The position numbers and the translations under genes are program-made. Of a stretch of 64,000 nucleotides of DNA, positions 1 to 11,900 are shown one piece after another. The stretch covers positions 744,001 to 808,000 of the forward strand of contig JASJZH010000001.1 in the NCBI GenBank assembly GCA_037178975.1, in the 5' to 3' direction. The DNA comes from Oscheius tipulae. Taxonomy: Eukaryota > Nematoda > Chromadorea > Rhabditida > Rhabditidae. Positions within the stretch are counted from its first letter, which is position 1; every line of letters starts with the position of its first letter. The notes beneath the pieces are model-generated. The model worked only from the letters and a program-made list of their open reading frames with translations. It was not told the origin of the DNA and did not search any database.

Positions 1-3000
1 AAGAGTCGGGATGCTGACGTTCATGATTCTGGTGTTGTCTATTAGCACTCCGAGATTGTCTACTGTCAGAACATGGAGGTTTCTGAAAATTGAATCTCTG
101 CCACTGTTACTCTAACCCTCACTCACGTGCTTGTCCGGATTCCCATGAACGGAGGAAGAGGAGTACTACTGGTAGCTGGTACCGACGGAGCATACTGTAC
201 CCATCCACACAATGTGAACTCCCTTAAAAGAATCTCGGTATATTCACTATTACTTCGTAGTCCTGCCTGTATAGTGAAGTATTTAGTTGAGATGATACAA
301 AGTCCTGATTGGAAGGGTACCCTGTCCAGAGGAGATCAAAAGAGACGTCTCTTTCTAAAAATGGGCTATACGGATCAAAAACTTAGTGCTCACTGGTCTG
401 ACAGTACTCTCCCTCATAGTTCTCGGTACATATACACCGTGCATTTAAAAAGATGTCCTCTTGGCAGGTTGCTCCATTCAGACAGAGGGTCGGAGTGCAT
501 CTCGTCTGAAAGTTCAGTTCACTGCCACACACATGTGGTCAAGTTCTGTTTATTGTCTCTGTCTCTGTCTGCTGTCTCTCTTACTCCAAGAGTCTCGCAG
601 CTGTCCCCATGCACTCCAGTGGGACAGGTACAATTCTTATTCCCATCTTCTGTCACCCTACAGGTTCCTCCGTTCTCACAAACAAATCCCATCTCTGAGC
701 AACTCTTCAACTGGTCGCAGTTTGCTCCATCGTATGCCGAGGTACAGTTACAGTAGAAACCATCCGAGTCATGGTAACAGATTCCATGCTGACAAGTGTT
801 AGTACAGTTAATCTGGTATGATTAGCTCTGGTTCGTGAATGAGAGAACAAACTTTTGACTTGGTGCAAAGCGATCCGGTCCAGGAATCGGTACAGTTACA
901 GTATGGGTTGTTAGCTCCGTCCAACTGACAGGTACCGGCATGCTCACAGGGCAGATTACACTGATTGGAAAATGCTCTCAAACTGAGAAATGACTTACAG
1001 GGATCGGGCTCTCACAGTGTGAGCCAGTCCATCCGGGATCACATTGACAGTTTCCAGCTTGAAGACAGATACCATTAACACAGACGACTCCGAAACAGAG
1101 GTCTTGCTGACACCACTGAAAACTGAATGTCTCTCAGTCTCTATGTCTCTGTGTCTCCCTGTCTCTCTATCCCTCTGTCTCTGTTACTTTATGCCTGTCT
1201 CTTTGTCCACTCACAGTTCCGTCATACTCTCCGGTGCAATTACATGTGTACCCATGTTGACCAGGTTTATAAGTATCTGTGCATGTTCCTTGGTTGAAGC
1301 AGGGACTAAGCTCCGGCGTACAGTAACTGACAGTCTCAGCACAATTGTCTGGTTGACTACCCAGAGGTCTAAAAAACAATGACCCGTTTAAGAGATGGAC
1401 TCACTTATAGTTATTGTCTTCGCAATTGCACACGTAGTCCGGATAGATCAGTTCTATGCACTGATTCTTGCCACAACTGGAAGACTGACAGGCTTCCTCC
1501 AATGGAGTGTCGCAGTAGGGCTGCTGGTAGCTACTCTGACAATCGCAAATGACTCCGACTATGTTGTCCGGAGCATTATGACAGTCCCCACTGACGCAAG
1601 GATTGGTATAGCTGCAGTAGTCTATGGGTACATCGCATAGAGTTCCAGTATAGCCAGCATCACACAAACAGAAAGTACCATTGTAGGTAGTGTGACATAT
1701 CGAGGTGGAGGGAGAACAGTCATTGTGAGGGAGACAGTTCTGGTGGATGATCAGTTGAGAACAGTCAATTCCGTCCCAACCAGACAGACAGTGGCAGATT
1801 CCTTAACTGTCTTTTCACAGATAGACAGAGAGACTGACTCACCATGCTTGCATGTGCCTCCATTCTGGCAGATGACATTCTGACAGGCTAGGCTGACGTC
1901 ACAGAGCTCTCCGGCGTATCCAGGATTGCAAATACAGGGCAAGGAATTCTCAAACATAGTCCCAGCACAGGCTCCGTTCACACATTGACATTTACTGCCA
2001 CTGTCTCCGTCAATAAGGAGCGTCTTGTTGAACACTTTGAAACATTTCTGAAGCAGTGATCCCCAGTCAGTATCGTTCGGGGTGAAACCAGACTGCGAGT
2101 CGGGGCATGTTGTTGATGGACCGTCCATGCATAAGGAACTGTCGCTGTAGGCCCCGGTACCTGAGATTCGAATGACTCGGTCTCTCTGTCTTTCTGTCTC
2201 GATGTCTCACTCTTCTTACCAAATCCATTTTTACAGGAACATGTCCCGTTATCCTGAACTTCTCCCTCAGAACACCATATCCCATAATTTGGTATCTGAA
2301 TACACTGAAGTCCATCTGCATCCGGATAGAATCCTAAACTCTGGACAGTCCTGTTTTCCTCCTTCCCTACCTTCCAGACACTCGCACTGCTTGGTGATCG
2401 TGTTACAGTGACCATTGGAACAGTTGTTCAGGTCATCCGTACAGTCGGACATGTCAGATCCATCTGGAGGGTGTACTGTTGGAAACCAAGGCTTTGCTAA
2501 AGCCGTTGTGCGGGAAGAGAGACGAGTGGTTCTGTTAGAAGGTCTGGTCTGGGTAGACACCGTCCAGGGAAAGTACTTAGTTGACATAGACTGGGAACTG
2601 GAGCCAAGAGAGTCGGTAGTCGAGCGAAGAGTCGATCCAAAGGTAGAAAGAGATGAGGCTGAAGTCGGTCCAAAAGACGTGGAAGGGAAACTTGAAGTGG
2701 ACCCAAAGATGGTGGAAGTCGAGCCAAGAGTCGAAGCATATGCTTGAGTGGTCTCTGCAGTAGAACAGTTCAGAAAGGACGTGTTCCATGCTGGTCGATT
2801 CCCAATGTCCAGGGTACATGTCACTGTATCTGGGGCACAATTCCTCAGGTAGACAGTCGCATTAAGAGCAAACGGCAATCCATTTGGGCTGGTCGAATTC
2901 ATATAGTTGTTAGGGAAAAGGACGTCCAGCCGACTGCACTGGGGCACTGAAAATGGGGGGTCACTGTGAGAGAGACATAGAAACTAAAGGAAATAGAAAC

Positions 3001-6000
3001 AGAGAGACATACTTACTGTGACAGAGCGGCTTCCGAACTTCCTGTTCATTTTTCCAGTCGAAAAAATTTCCTTGCAATCCACAGACAGAATTCTTTGGTC
3101 CGATCAGAATGTACCCTATTGGGCAGCTGTTATCTACCCTGTCATATGGGTAGCTTGGATACGGAACAGAGCTCAGAGGACTTGCCCCAGCTGTTCTACA
3201 TGGAACTGGAAACACAGTTCATGCAAACGATAACACTTACCTGTACAAGCATCGTCCCACATTCCCTCACATTGAGAATGGGATTTTATGGCCTTGATGT
3301 AAGCTTTTTCATATCCGAGACTGCTCACATTTCTCTCGCAGTAGACCCAGTATGGCTGGTCACTGAAAACTTTTATCTCTCTCTCTCTCTAGCAAACTAA
3401 CCCCGGAGGATCCTGGTATCCGTGAAGGTACTGATCTGGTAGCAAATTGATGTTAGCTAACGTGCATTCACTGGAGCAGGAGATGCCTTGTAGTAATCCG
3501 TTTTGACTTGAATTGGACCAAATTACTTTTCCGTAGGGACATTGACATTCATATCCTCTCGGTTTCCATGGTGTAGCATAACAAATCGCATCCGGGTCAC
3601 AGAGATTAGTCCCATCTTGACAAGGGTTTCTATCTAAACAAGAGTAAACCATAAGTCAATCATTTACATGTGCAGGTCTGGTTGTTCGGACTACCAACAG
3701 CAACATATGGATCGGGACAAGAACAGACTGTCGTTCCATTCAGAACGGTGGCATTACCTGGTTGACATTTACTCTCGAATAAAGGGATATCTGCATAGAC
3801 TGCTGTAAAGCTTCGAGGTTGGACTCACAGTCACAGAAAATGTTTGGATTTGTCCATGACCCGTCTTTACAGACAGTGGTTCCTTGAAGAGCGTACCCCG
3901 AAATGCAGATGATGGTTCCATTTTCACCATACGCATAGGTCTGATTGACGAAAGATCCATAGAGAATAGGAAAAGAGAGACAGATTTGGTCTGAATTATA
4001 TTCTTGAGTCAGAGACGGAGACAGAGACACTTACCAACAAACTGAAATCCATAGAAGCTCCATCCAGGTTTGTAGATTTGTCCATGTTGATAATCACAGA
4101 TTCTAAATAAGTTCGTATCAAAGTATCGGTCAAGTTCCCTACGCATAAGCAGTCGCGTTAGGTTTCTTTCCTTCCGGAACCTCGTAGAAAACTTGCAAGC
4201 CAAAATAGTAGTCGCTTGAAGATATGATTGGACTGGCTCCCTTATAGACAACGGGTCTATCACATTGAGTTACTAAAAACTGTTTTTCAGGAAGTTATTA
4301 ATCAAGAACTTACGGAGACATTCCGGTGAAGGATTCCAATAATATTCTTCCCCTGAGTGGGTACAATTCACGCTACATATCCCAGTAGAAGCATCACAAT
4401 CCGCTTGCGGATCAGGGAAATAGGTAGGTCTACAAGTGAAGGTTAACTTTCCACCCTGACTATAATTGGCAGCGATCGGATAGGAGGTTTTGAGCCAGGG
4501 AAGAACACAATGGTCCGCTGATATCTCTAATTCTGACGTGAGGGTCTGAGTAGAGAGACAGAGATCAGGATCGACGCTCCATTGACCACCCATTAGGCAT
4601 TCGGAAGATTCTGCTGGAGATCCTTCAACGCAGGCCACTTCCGATCCGAAAGAAAAGGATCCTGAGGGCCAGTCACAGTCTGAAAACTGTCTTTGTCTCT
4701 CTGTGTTTTTGTCTCTTTGCTTCCCTGTCTTCTTATCTCCCTATCTCACTGGCTCTGTCACTTACCCTGCGACACCTTGAAGCTCATTGTGAATTCTGGG
4801 GACAACTGCTTGATATTGAGAGTCACAGAGTTCTCGTCCCGATATGTACAAGCCGAACTCAATCCGAGTTCCCCTGTCTTCGCTGTCAACCCAACAGTAT
4901 CGGCTTTCGAGGAGACCAGATTGTCAACTCTCCAAGTATGTTTTCTATGTCCAACGAAGGCGAAAGAGAGACAGTGAGGGACAAAGGTCGGTACCGGTTG
5001 GCATGGCCAGTGCAGTGACAGTGAGCCGACAGTCAGTGGGATGACCAGACAGGTTGACCCGAAGGGTATGACTCTTATCCGAAAAATTGTCCTGTCCTGA
5101 CTTCTCCAAGCATCCTGGACTGTCAGAGTAACTTCAGAAGATGGTATGACAACAGCTTGATTGTGTCCTGTACCACTGAATCCGAAAGAATAGCCAGCTC
5201 CGGTGACATTGACCGAGGCAGAGGACGACTTGTTCATGGACTCGGCTATGAACAGTAGGAACTGGGTAGTGATGGGAGCCACAGCTTGGAAAGAACAGTC
5301 GAAAGGGGTAGAGAAAGAGTCATAATCCGCTACTCCGTCCACAAGAGTACAGGCTGTCTTCTCTGAAAAGTACTGTCAGGAACTTTGGGTGCGCAGTTTC
5401 TAGGCCTTGTTTCGGATTTAAGGTATGATTTTTCATCGTCGTGATGTTCTACAAAGTTGTAGCACAAGCCTTTTTTTAAGGTTAAAAAGCATAATGTCAG
5501 GCATTGCGCTTTTTGGCTTAAAAGCCGTTGTAGAACGAGTCTAATGAAGAATTTCGAGAGTGGTCTAATAAAAATACTGCTTTGGAGAAAAGGGACTCTG
5601 GCCTGGCGAGATCCCTTTTTTTCTTAGTGTTTTTGAAAAATTATTCCTCTCTTTAAAAAAATCGCTGACCTGCTGAATGAAACCTGACTCTAAATCCTTT
5701 CCCAGAATCTGTTGATCGTAATCGGACAGTCACCAAACGAGAGTCTGTCCTTGTAGACAAGGCCTCTGTCTCGTCCCATGGAAGTTCAATAGGGTTAGAG
5801 TCACCGTTTACGGAGAGAAATGAGCTAGGCTCGTAGCCGTCTATCTAGAACTGGTTCTGAGTATCATCAAATCTCAAGAGTACAGTGAAGGCGACAGTCT
5901 TCCCGTCACTGGCTTCCAGATCCCATCTACAAGTCGACCCTTGTGGGTAGTTATCAGGGAACTGGGGTGAACTGAACTCTCCGGAGCCTCTCATTAGGAC

Positions 6001-6882
6001 ATGACGACAGTCAGTCTGAAAGATGGTCAGTCTCTCGATCTCTCTGTCCCTCTGTCTTTTTGTGTCTCTCTATACCTGAGAAGAGAATCTGGACAACAGC
6101 TGTTCATTGGAACTCTCATCCGATCCATCTAAACAATCTCTGAATCCGTCGTGGTAGGCAGAAGCCGGTATGCATCGAGAATTGTCCAGGCATCGCCATT
6201 TGTCTGGACAAAAGTTCAGAAAAACTATGAGACTGAGTACCTGGAAGACATGCGAAGGTCTGACAGAGTACTGGAAGTTGCTCTGAACAGTTCATCAACC
6301 TCCAACCGACAGCATCCGAACTGGTCAGGTCCAATGCCACACAATTATTGGTCTGAGCCTTCCTAAGTAACTATTGACTCATTTTTAGAGAAACTCACTG
6401 ATTGGGTGGCTGGTCCACTGCCCAGAGTGGATTAAAGACTGAATTGATAGAGTTCAGAGGATTGAGAGACAGAGAAGAGTCATTGATTAGGCTTACTCCT
6501 GTCCAGTAGAGTCGTGGCTCGACTCTTGAACGAAGAGATCCTGCCACCAGCCAATTGTCGACTATGGCTGCTACGGCAAAATGGAGACTGACAGGAGAAT
6601 AGTTTAAGTGTTTGTAAACGGCTCTCTGTGTCTCTATCTCTTTGTCTCGCTGTTCGGATCCGATTTGCTAGAATGAACTCACTCTCGATTCCTGCAAAAA
6701 GCTCCGCCGGTCGAAAAATTGAAAGATATAGCTGAATAGGGGTAGAAGCAGGACTCTCCGGCTAGCTGCCATCCAGAACCGAGTCCATCACAGGAATAAT
6801 CGTACCCGCCAGAATCCCAATGAAAAGAGTAGGGATCAGCCAATAAAAATGGAAAAATCCATAGCAGGAGTAGTAATATCAT
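1..6882 (-). CDS. Large secreted/extracellular mosaic protein (CTLD-LDLa-CUB-sushi-EGF), 3' end beyond window
   Basis: I join 23 phase-consistent exons, about 1,700 codons: 6882-6683, 6587-6399, 6362-6241, 6203-6076, 6015-5670, 5362-4766, 4679-4314, 4272-4143, 4102-4035, 3990-3829, 3790-3668, 3633-3402, 3362-3241, 3205-3017, 2946-2371, 2333-2220, 2160-1843, 1801-1405, 1368-1215, 1115-999, 960-853, 812-585, 505-394. At least three more exons appear to continue to base 1 (about 350-300, 213-132, 92-1). Module order: hydrophobic signal peptide MILLLLLWIFPFLLA, C-type lectin-like domain, LDL-receptor class A repeat, CUB domain(s), several sushi modules, a Ser/Thr-rich stretch, then a run of EGF-like modules. 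Such mosaics act in adhesion, matrix or immune recognition; the ligand is unknown. No transmembrane segment is seen, but the C-terminus is missing. An in-frame TAG sits in exon 5 (codon 270), so either the allele is broken or the product is short. A split into two genes at the large Ser/Thr exon is possible, but every junction keeps phase. Confidence 0.75.
394..2946 (-). other. C-terminal block: Ser/Thr-rich linker and EGF-like repeats (exons 15-23)
   Basis: Exon 15 (2946-2371) begins with a Cys-containing domain, then gives about 75 residues made almost wholly of Ser, Thr, Gly and Pro (for example STSTIFGSTSSFPSTSFGP). This is a likely O-glycosylated mucin-like stalk. It ends in an EGF-like motif (CSNGHCNTITKQCECLEG). 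The exons that follow each add one or more six-Cys EGF-like modules, such as CQNVICQNGGTCKHG, CDAGYTGTLCD, CDPGWTGSHCE and CENGGTCRVTEDG. No calcium-binding EGF signature (D-x-D/N-E/Q at the start) is clear. Confidence 0.7.
3017..5362 (-). other. Middle block: CUB-like exon and sushi (CCP) modules (exons 6-14)
   Basis: Exon 6 (5362-4766, about 199 codons) is a beta-rich, Cys-poor, glycosylatable stretch that I read tentatively as one or two diverged CUB-like domains. Exon 7 holds two sushi-like modules with CDWPSGSFSFGSEVAC and the LTFTCRPTYFPDPQADC pattern. Exons 8-10 continue with further four-Cys modules; the clearest is in exon 10 (YGENGTIICISGYALQGTTV followed by a CKDGSW motif). Exons 11-12 encode Cys-rich EGF-like segments, and exon 14 a last sushi-like piece (SCPIGYILIGPKNSVC). 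Intron phase is 1 at most of these borders, the usual state for shuffled extracellular modules. Confidence 0.6.
5670..6882 (-). other. N-terminal block: signal peptide, C-type lectin, LDLa, CUB (exons 1-5)
   Basis: The ATG at 6882 starts a 15-residue hydrophobic leader. The C-type lectin fold runs through exons 1-3: GWQLAGESCFYPYSA near its start, YWTGVSLIND and PLWAVDQPPNQ in the middle, and CSEQLPVLCQT at its end. The calcium-binding EPN/WND motifs are not obvious, so sugar binding is uncertain. Exon 4 holds an LDLa repeat ending DCLDGSDES, the calcium-coordinating acidic cluster typical of the family. Exon 5 reads as a CUB domain (FSSPQFPDNYPQGSTCRWDL) interrupted by TAG, after which CUB-like sequence goes on in the same frame to the donor at 5669. 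Confidence 0.8.
5845..5847 (-). other. In-frame TAG inside the CUB exon
   Basis: With exons 1-4 joined in phase, codon 57 of exon 5 (about residue 270) is TAG, between TTC and ATA. The frame stays open for a further 58 codons after it, still looks like a CUB domain, and joins exon 6 in phase. No splice sites that would remove only this codon are visible. This could be a nonsense allele, a sequencing error, or programmed readthrough. Confidence 0.8.
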
Positions 6883-7199
6883 CGCTGACGGGGCATCGGT
6901 CGTTTTTTTTTGACGAAAAGGGAGAGGAAATCTAGGGAAATTTCGAACGAGACTTTGCGAGGCCTGTTGCCCTCTTATCACCGTGATAAGGGCGAATAGT
7001 CGTCACGGAATATGTACAGGCTGTTGCTAGCGACAAGAGTGATACAAGGCTCGCGACAGCCTGCAGCACTTAGAGAGCCTTCCACAAGAAAACAAACAAA
7101 AGAATGCTGACCGTCGGGGGCTTGACATATGGAGGGATTTGGAAATATCTCTGTCTCTTTGCCTCGTCATAGAGAACTCTGCGCTCCTGAAACAGTTTT

Positions 7200-7705
7200 A
7201 TTAAGTGAGAAAAATAAGTCCGTATGAGCCGTCCAGTTCTTCTCGCCCTTCGAAAGGGCCACTGATGTAGCTCATCATATTGTTGACCGACTCGTCCCAG
7301 ACGCGGTTGAAGTTGTCGATGCGCTCGACGACTCCGTGCGACAAAGCAGCTGAACTTGACGCGGAGATCCTTGCTCACATGCATGGGCGGCAGCATTGTG
7401 GTTGGTGTACATTGGAGCAGAGCAGAGGGTGACGAGAGACTTGGGCCCACGATGAAGCCGATGATGACGACCTGATGGGCGCAGAAGACCATGGAGATGC
7501 CGTTTCGGCGGCAGAACGACAAAAATGCAGCCAGAGCCACGCTTCGGCTTCTTCCAGCTACCATAGCCAGCCTCCGGATCGGCCTATATCAGATCGTTCT
7601 CGTAGCCGTAGCACGGATTGCGGACGGGATTGCGACCGAGACGGATCTCGTCCAGAAACTTCAGTTGCGGAGAGATTCCACCATGCATGCAGAGAAGGGA
7701 CAGTG
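7200..7705 (-). pseudogene. Decayed PP1-type Ser/Thr phosphatase relic
   Basis: Read in shifting frames on the minus strand, this stretch gives the PP1 catalytic landmarks in the right order. They are CMHGGISPQLKFLDEIR (family: CHGGLSPDLxSxxxIR) near 7690-7640, ENDLI then TAG where PP1 has W before ADPEAGYG, KRGSGCIF (family RGVSFTFG), RRNGISMVFCAHQVV (family RAHQVV), and SLVTLCSAPMYTNHNAA (family LVTLFSAPNYCG). The frame changes at least twice, an in-frame TAG replaces the expected Trp, and the N-terminal half with the GDxHG and GDxVDRG motifs is not seen. The stretch at 7340-7200 is open in another frame (VERIDNFNRVWDESVNNMM) and is not recognisably PP1. Nematodes carry many PP1-like genes, so a dead member is plausible. 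Confidence 0.65.
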
Positions 7706-7952
7706 ACAGTAGTCTACCTGAACTGTAAAATAACTCACTTCTGTCATCATGTTGCTGGGAAGACGATTGTGGCGAACGACTTTTACAAAAGCTTTTATTG
7801 CAATTCTAATTATTTTCGAATACGGAAAGTTTGTAAAAGTTACAGAAATTAGAATACAAATCCATAAAAGCGATTCAGAACTCAGTCTTTGGCGCCACTT
7901 TGACATCGAAAATCGCGCGGAAAAACTTTTGGATCAAACTACTGTTTCCATA

Positions 7953-8184
7953 CGGCGTGTTACGCCCATGCAAAAGGCGTTGCCGATTTTTCTCGCGCCA
8001 ATTTCCTATTTCGAGGGCGGGAGTTCAAAATTAGTTCTCTAGCCTCTTTTTAGATTAATGTAGGGTATACGGTATTCTGTGCCAAAATCGGTTTAAACCA
8101 CGATTTCGGTTGGATACTGTACTTAAGAAAAACGAGCGGCATTTGCGCCCGGTTTGAAAAAGTGGCGCCGCGCATAACACGCCG
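7953..8184. repeat. MITE-like element with 13-bp inverted ends and TA flanks
   Basis: The left end CGGCGTGTTACGC and the right end (reverse complement) CGGCGTGTTATGC differ at one base and are each flanked by TA. The 232-bp interior has no coding potential. The size, inverted ends and TA duplication fit a non-autonomous DNA element. Only one copy is visible here, so this rests on structure alone. Confidence 0.4.
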
Positions 8185-8901
8185 TGTACAGTTCACTTCC
8201 ATTTTATTCTATCTTTTCACCCTTATTCTTTTTCGGTAACAATGTAAACCTTGTATACGAGTCTCATGTAAGAAAAAAAACCCACCGAATAAGCTAAAAT
8301 ACTGTCTGTGAACAGTCGTCTTTGGTTTTCCAGTTATTTTTTACTGTTTCCCTTGTCTATCCAGCCAATCTCTTTCTTTTCTCACTCCTGCTATCCATTT
8401 TCAAACTGCTAGACCTTAAATACGTAATGTGAAAAGGAACCGTGACGTTCCTTTGCGTACGAGTGCTATTGCACAATCTCACTCCTTCTCTGCCGTCCAT
8501 CATGCTTGGGCCCAGTTTCCTCGTCACTCTCCTAGCTATAAATGACTCCTTTGTCACAAATATGCCTCATTCTGGTTACTTATTTTCAAAAACTTTACGA
8601 ACACTCACTTTTCTTGCCAATGAGTCATCAGAAAAGCCTGTTTTTCATAATTTTAGGCCTAAAAGGTTTACAATCTAGTTTTCTACCATTCTCACATCAT
8701 TTTCATGCTTTAGGCTACTTTGCCAGTAAAATAAGGCCTGAAAAAGATATCAAACTCGTCAGGAGTGACTCAAACGCGTCATGTTTGTAGTTTTTGAGCC
8801 ATAAGATCAGTTTTAGGTTTCATTTTAAACTTTCTATCCGTCCAAGGCTCTCTTTTCCTCTAAAATCCATTCCATCTAAAATCCACGTAAATGTTTGCAG
8901 G
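8185..8901. other. AT-rich intergenic stretch upstream of NARS1
   Basis: No coding exon or RNA gene is recognised here. It ends in a 3' splice-site-like TTTGCAG directly before the NARS1 start codon. The promoter and any trans-splicing outron should lie here, but no element can be pinpointed. Confidence 0.4.
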
Positions 8902-11900
8902 ATGACGAAGCTATACGTCTGTCCCGACCGAGGATGCGACGAGAACGATGGCTCCGAGGAGAAGCCTTTGGCTTCCGTTTTCAAGGTAACTGTCCTCCCC
9001 TTTTGCCTCCTTTTCACCGAAAAATTCAGGCCATGCTGCTGAGCAAGAACTCTGGCGAGTTTTTCCAGCGGACCAAGGCCGATGATGGCACCGAGACGTG
9101 GACTCCGGTTGCCAAGGCTGCCTTGAAAAAGAACCTGAAGAAGTACGAGGCCGAGATGAAGAAGCTCGAGAAGGCCGGAGCCCGGGAGAAGGAGAACGAA
9201 GCTGCCACGGCAGCTGCGCTTGAAGAGGCGAAAAAGGTACGGGGATTCCTTGTTTTTACTCATTATTTACAAAGGTGAAGTGGCAGTCAATCAAGTTGCA
9301 GAGGTGTTGAAGATGTTTTGTGACAAAATCTGCGTCTTTTCCACCATTCTGAGCGACCTTCTAGTGTAAATGCTCGAATGATCTATATTGCGAGATATAA
9401 TTGACTGGCTCACCCGGCCAAATTTGCCGTTTCTTTTGTCTCCTCTTCCACAGCTCTAATTTGGCTTTTTGCAAACATTCTGGGCCATGTTCGAGCAGGA
9501 ACATAACTGAAATCGGGCAAATCTAAATTGGGACTCTCTGTTTATCTTCCCGTCTCTGACTTTTCCTTATTGTCACCTTGACTCTCTGCTTCTGTCTCTC
9601 CGTCTCTCTGTCTCCCTCTGCCGCTCTGTTTCTTTTGACTCTCTGTCTCTCGTACATGAGAAGCAAAATTCATCTTCCTTTTTCTGAGTTGTTGTCCAAA
9701 TACATTAGGTGGCAACATTTTACAACAGCAGCAATTTACAGCTTTTTGTTTTGCTTCTATTTCGTGGCCAGGGACAAACAAACAAACAAAGGAATAGTCA
9801 ATCAAAGACATTAACGCTCTCTTATAGTTTAGATGCTGAAAGACTTTGAATCCGATTTTGTCTCAATTTTCCAGTCTTCCTTAAGCTGGTCAAAAAATCT
9901 TACTATTTTACTTAGTGACAGAAAGACAGCAAACCTTAGGGAGAAAGTGATGGGGATGGCCAAAATCGGCCTAAATAACAGGCTCTAGTGCTCAGAAAGA
10001 TGGAAACGCGAGCTATGATCAATTTGCAGATTACCTTCACCTACGACGAGTCTCTCCCCACCCCCACGACCATCAAAATCGGCGAAGGAGCCCATCATCG
10101 CGAGCAGCGAATCCACGTCAAAGCCTGGGTTCACCGCATGCGTCGCCAGGGCAAGGCTTTGATGTTCCTTGTCCTCCGCGATGGTACCGGCTTCCTGCAG
10201 TGCATTCTCACTGATTCCTTGGTATTTTCGGCCCCATCCCGTTAGAAAATAAACTCGAAATTCAGTGCCAGAGCTACGAGGCCGTCACCCTCACCACGGA
10301 GAGCTCCATCGAAGTTTATGGCCTGCTGAAGGAGGTCCCGGCCGGCAAACAGGCCCCGGGAGGACACGAACTCGTCGTCGATTATTGGAAGCTGATCTCC
10401 ATGGCCCCTCCTGGCGGAATTGACAATGTACTGAACGAGGAGGCGGGTGTGGATATCATGCTCGACAACCGACATCTGGTGATCCGGGGCGAGAACGCTT
10501 CGAGAGTGCTGAGGATCCGAGCCGCAGTGACGAGAGCAATGCGCGAGCACTTCTATCATGCCGGCTATACGGAGGTTGTTCCACCGACTCTGGTCCAGAC
10601 GCAGGTTCGTTCCTTTTTCATGATTTTGGCTACAAAAACGGCGCGAAACGAGAAAATTCAAATGATCTGGTTGTCAGACGGATTTGAATAGCTCAGTTCT
10701 CAGCATTTTTGCAAAAAGAAAATTAGGCAGAAACTTGTTGAGAAGAAAAACAATAGTCACGTAGAATCCCTTGATTCAAGCTGGTGGTAATTCCAGCCTT
10801 TTGGACTGTCAATAAGGCTTTGGAAAATCTACAAAATGACCAATTTTTCAACGCATAAGCTGTCAAACAAGTCTTTTTTGAAAATTAAAAGGGGTTTGAC
10901 CATGCTTTCACCTGATTAACCCAAAAATCTCCGTATTCTGACCTGAAAAGCAACCTTACAACCAGGAAAATGGCTTCAGATCGGCCAAAATCTATTTTCC
11001 TGAGGCAACCCTTATATATGGCCGCCGAGATTCTCAGTTGGAACCATTTCCCTGGTTCCAAAGCTTGTTATTTTCTATTTTTTTATATTCTAGCCCCTTA
11101 CCATCCGTCTTAGATCTTGTCGTTACCCCGAAAATAATAAGTTTGACGGAATCGAACCCGTGTCGTCTGCTTCGATTGGACGCGATGGAACACTTGTTCC
11201 ATCGCGTCCAATGCCTTATGTGCTATCTCCGCAAATGGTCAGAAAAGCTTTCAAATAGGCTGATGCTAGAATTACGGGTAAATTTTGTTGAAAACACCAC
11301 CCAATTTCAGGTAGAAGGAGGTTCGACCCTGTTCGGATTTGACTATTTCGGTGAGCCGGCTTTCCTGACCCAATCCTCGCAGCTCTATCTGGAGACGTGC
11401 AACGCCTCCATCGGGGACGTCTACTGCATCGCGCAGTCCTATCGAGCCGAAAAATCTAGGACGCGACGTCATTTGGCCGAATATTCCCATGTCGAAGCCG
11501 AATGTCCCTTCATCACCTTCGACCAGCTGATGGACCGAATTGAGGCGCTCGTCTGCGACACGGTCGACCGCATCATGGCCGATCCCGTGGCCAAGGATCT
11601 CATCCACACTGTCAACCCCGTAAGTTTGTGGATTTTGTTCGGAGACAGAAACCAGGTTATTGGAGATAAACAAGAGTCTGCCAGGACTTGTTCCCTACCC
11701 TGCCGCTTTGTCCCAGTCTCTACATGTCGATTGGAAAGCCAAAAACTGTTCAAATCCTGAACAAGTTCATAATTTTTGCCATTTGCTCTCACTGTCAGGG
11801 AGATAGACTGCACGGTTAGATGGATAGAATGACCAATTTGGATCTCGACCTTGTAAAGAATGCGTCTGATAGAGTGACAGTCACTGAACAGTCTCCTGCC

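Noticed and set aside
127-756. 209-codon plus-strand open frame near the left edge
   Set aside because: It is antisense to phase-consistent EGF-coding exons of the minus-strand mosaic gene and has no family motif.
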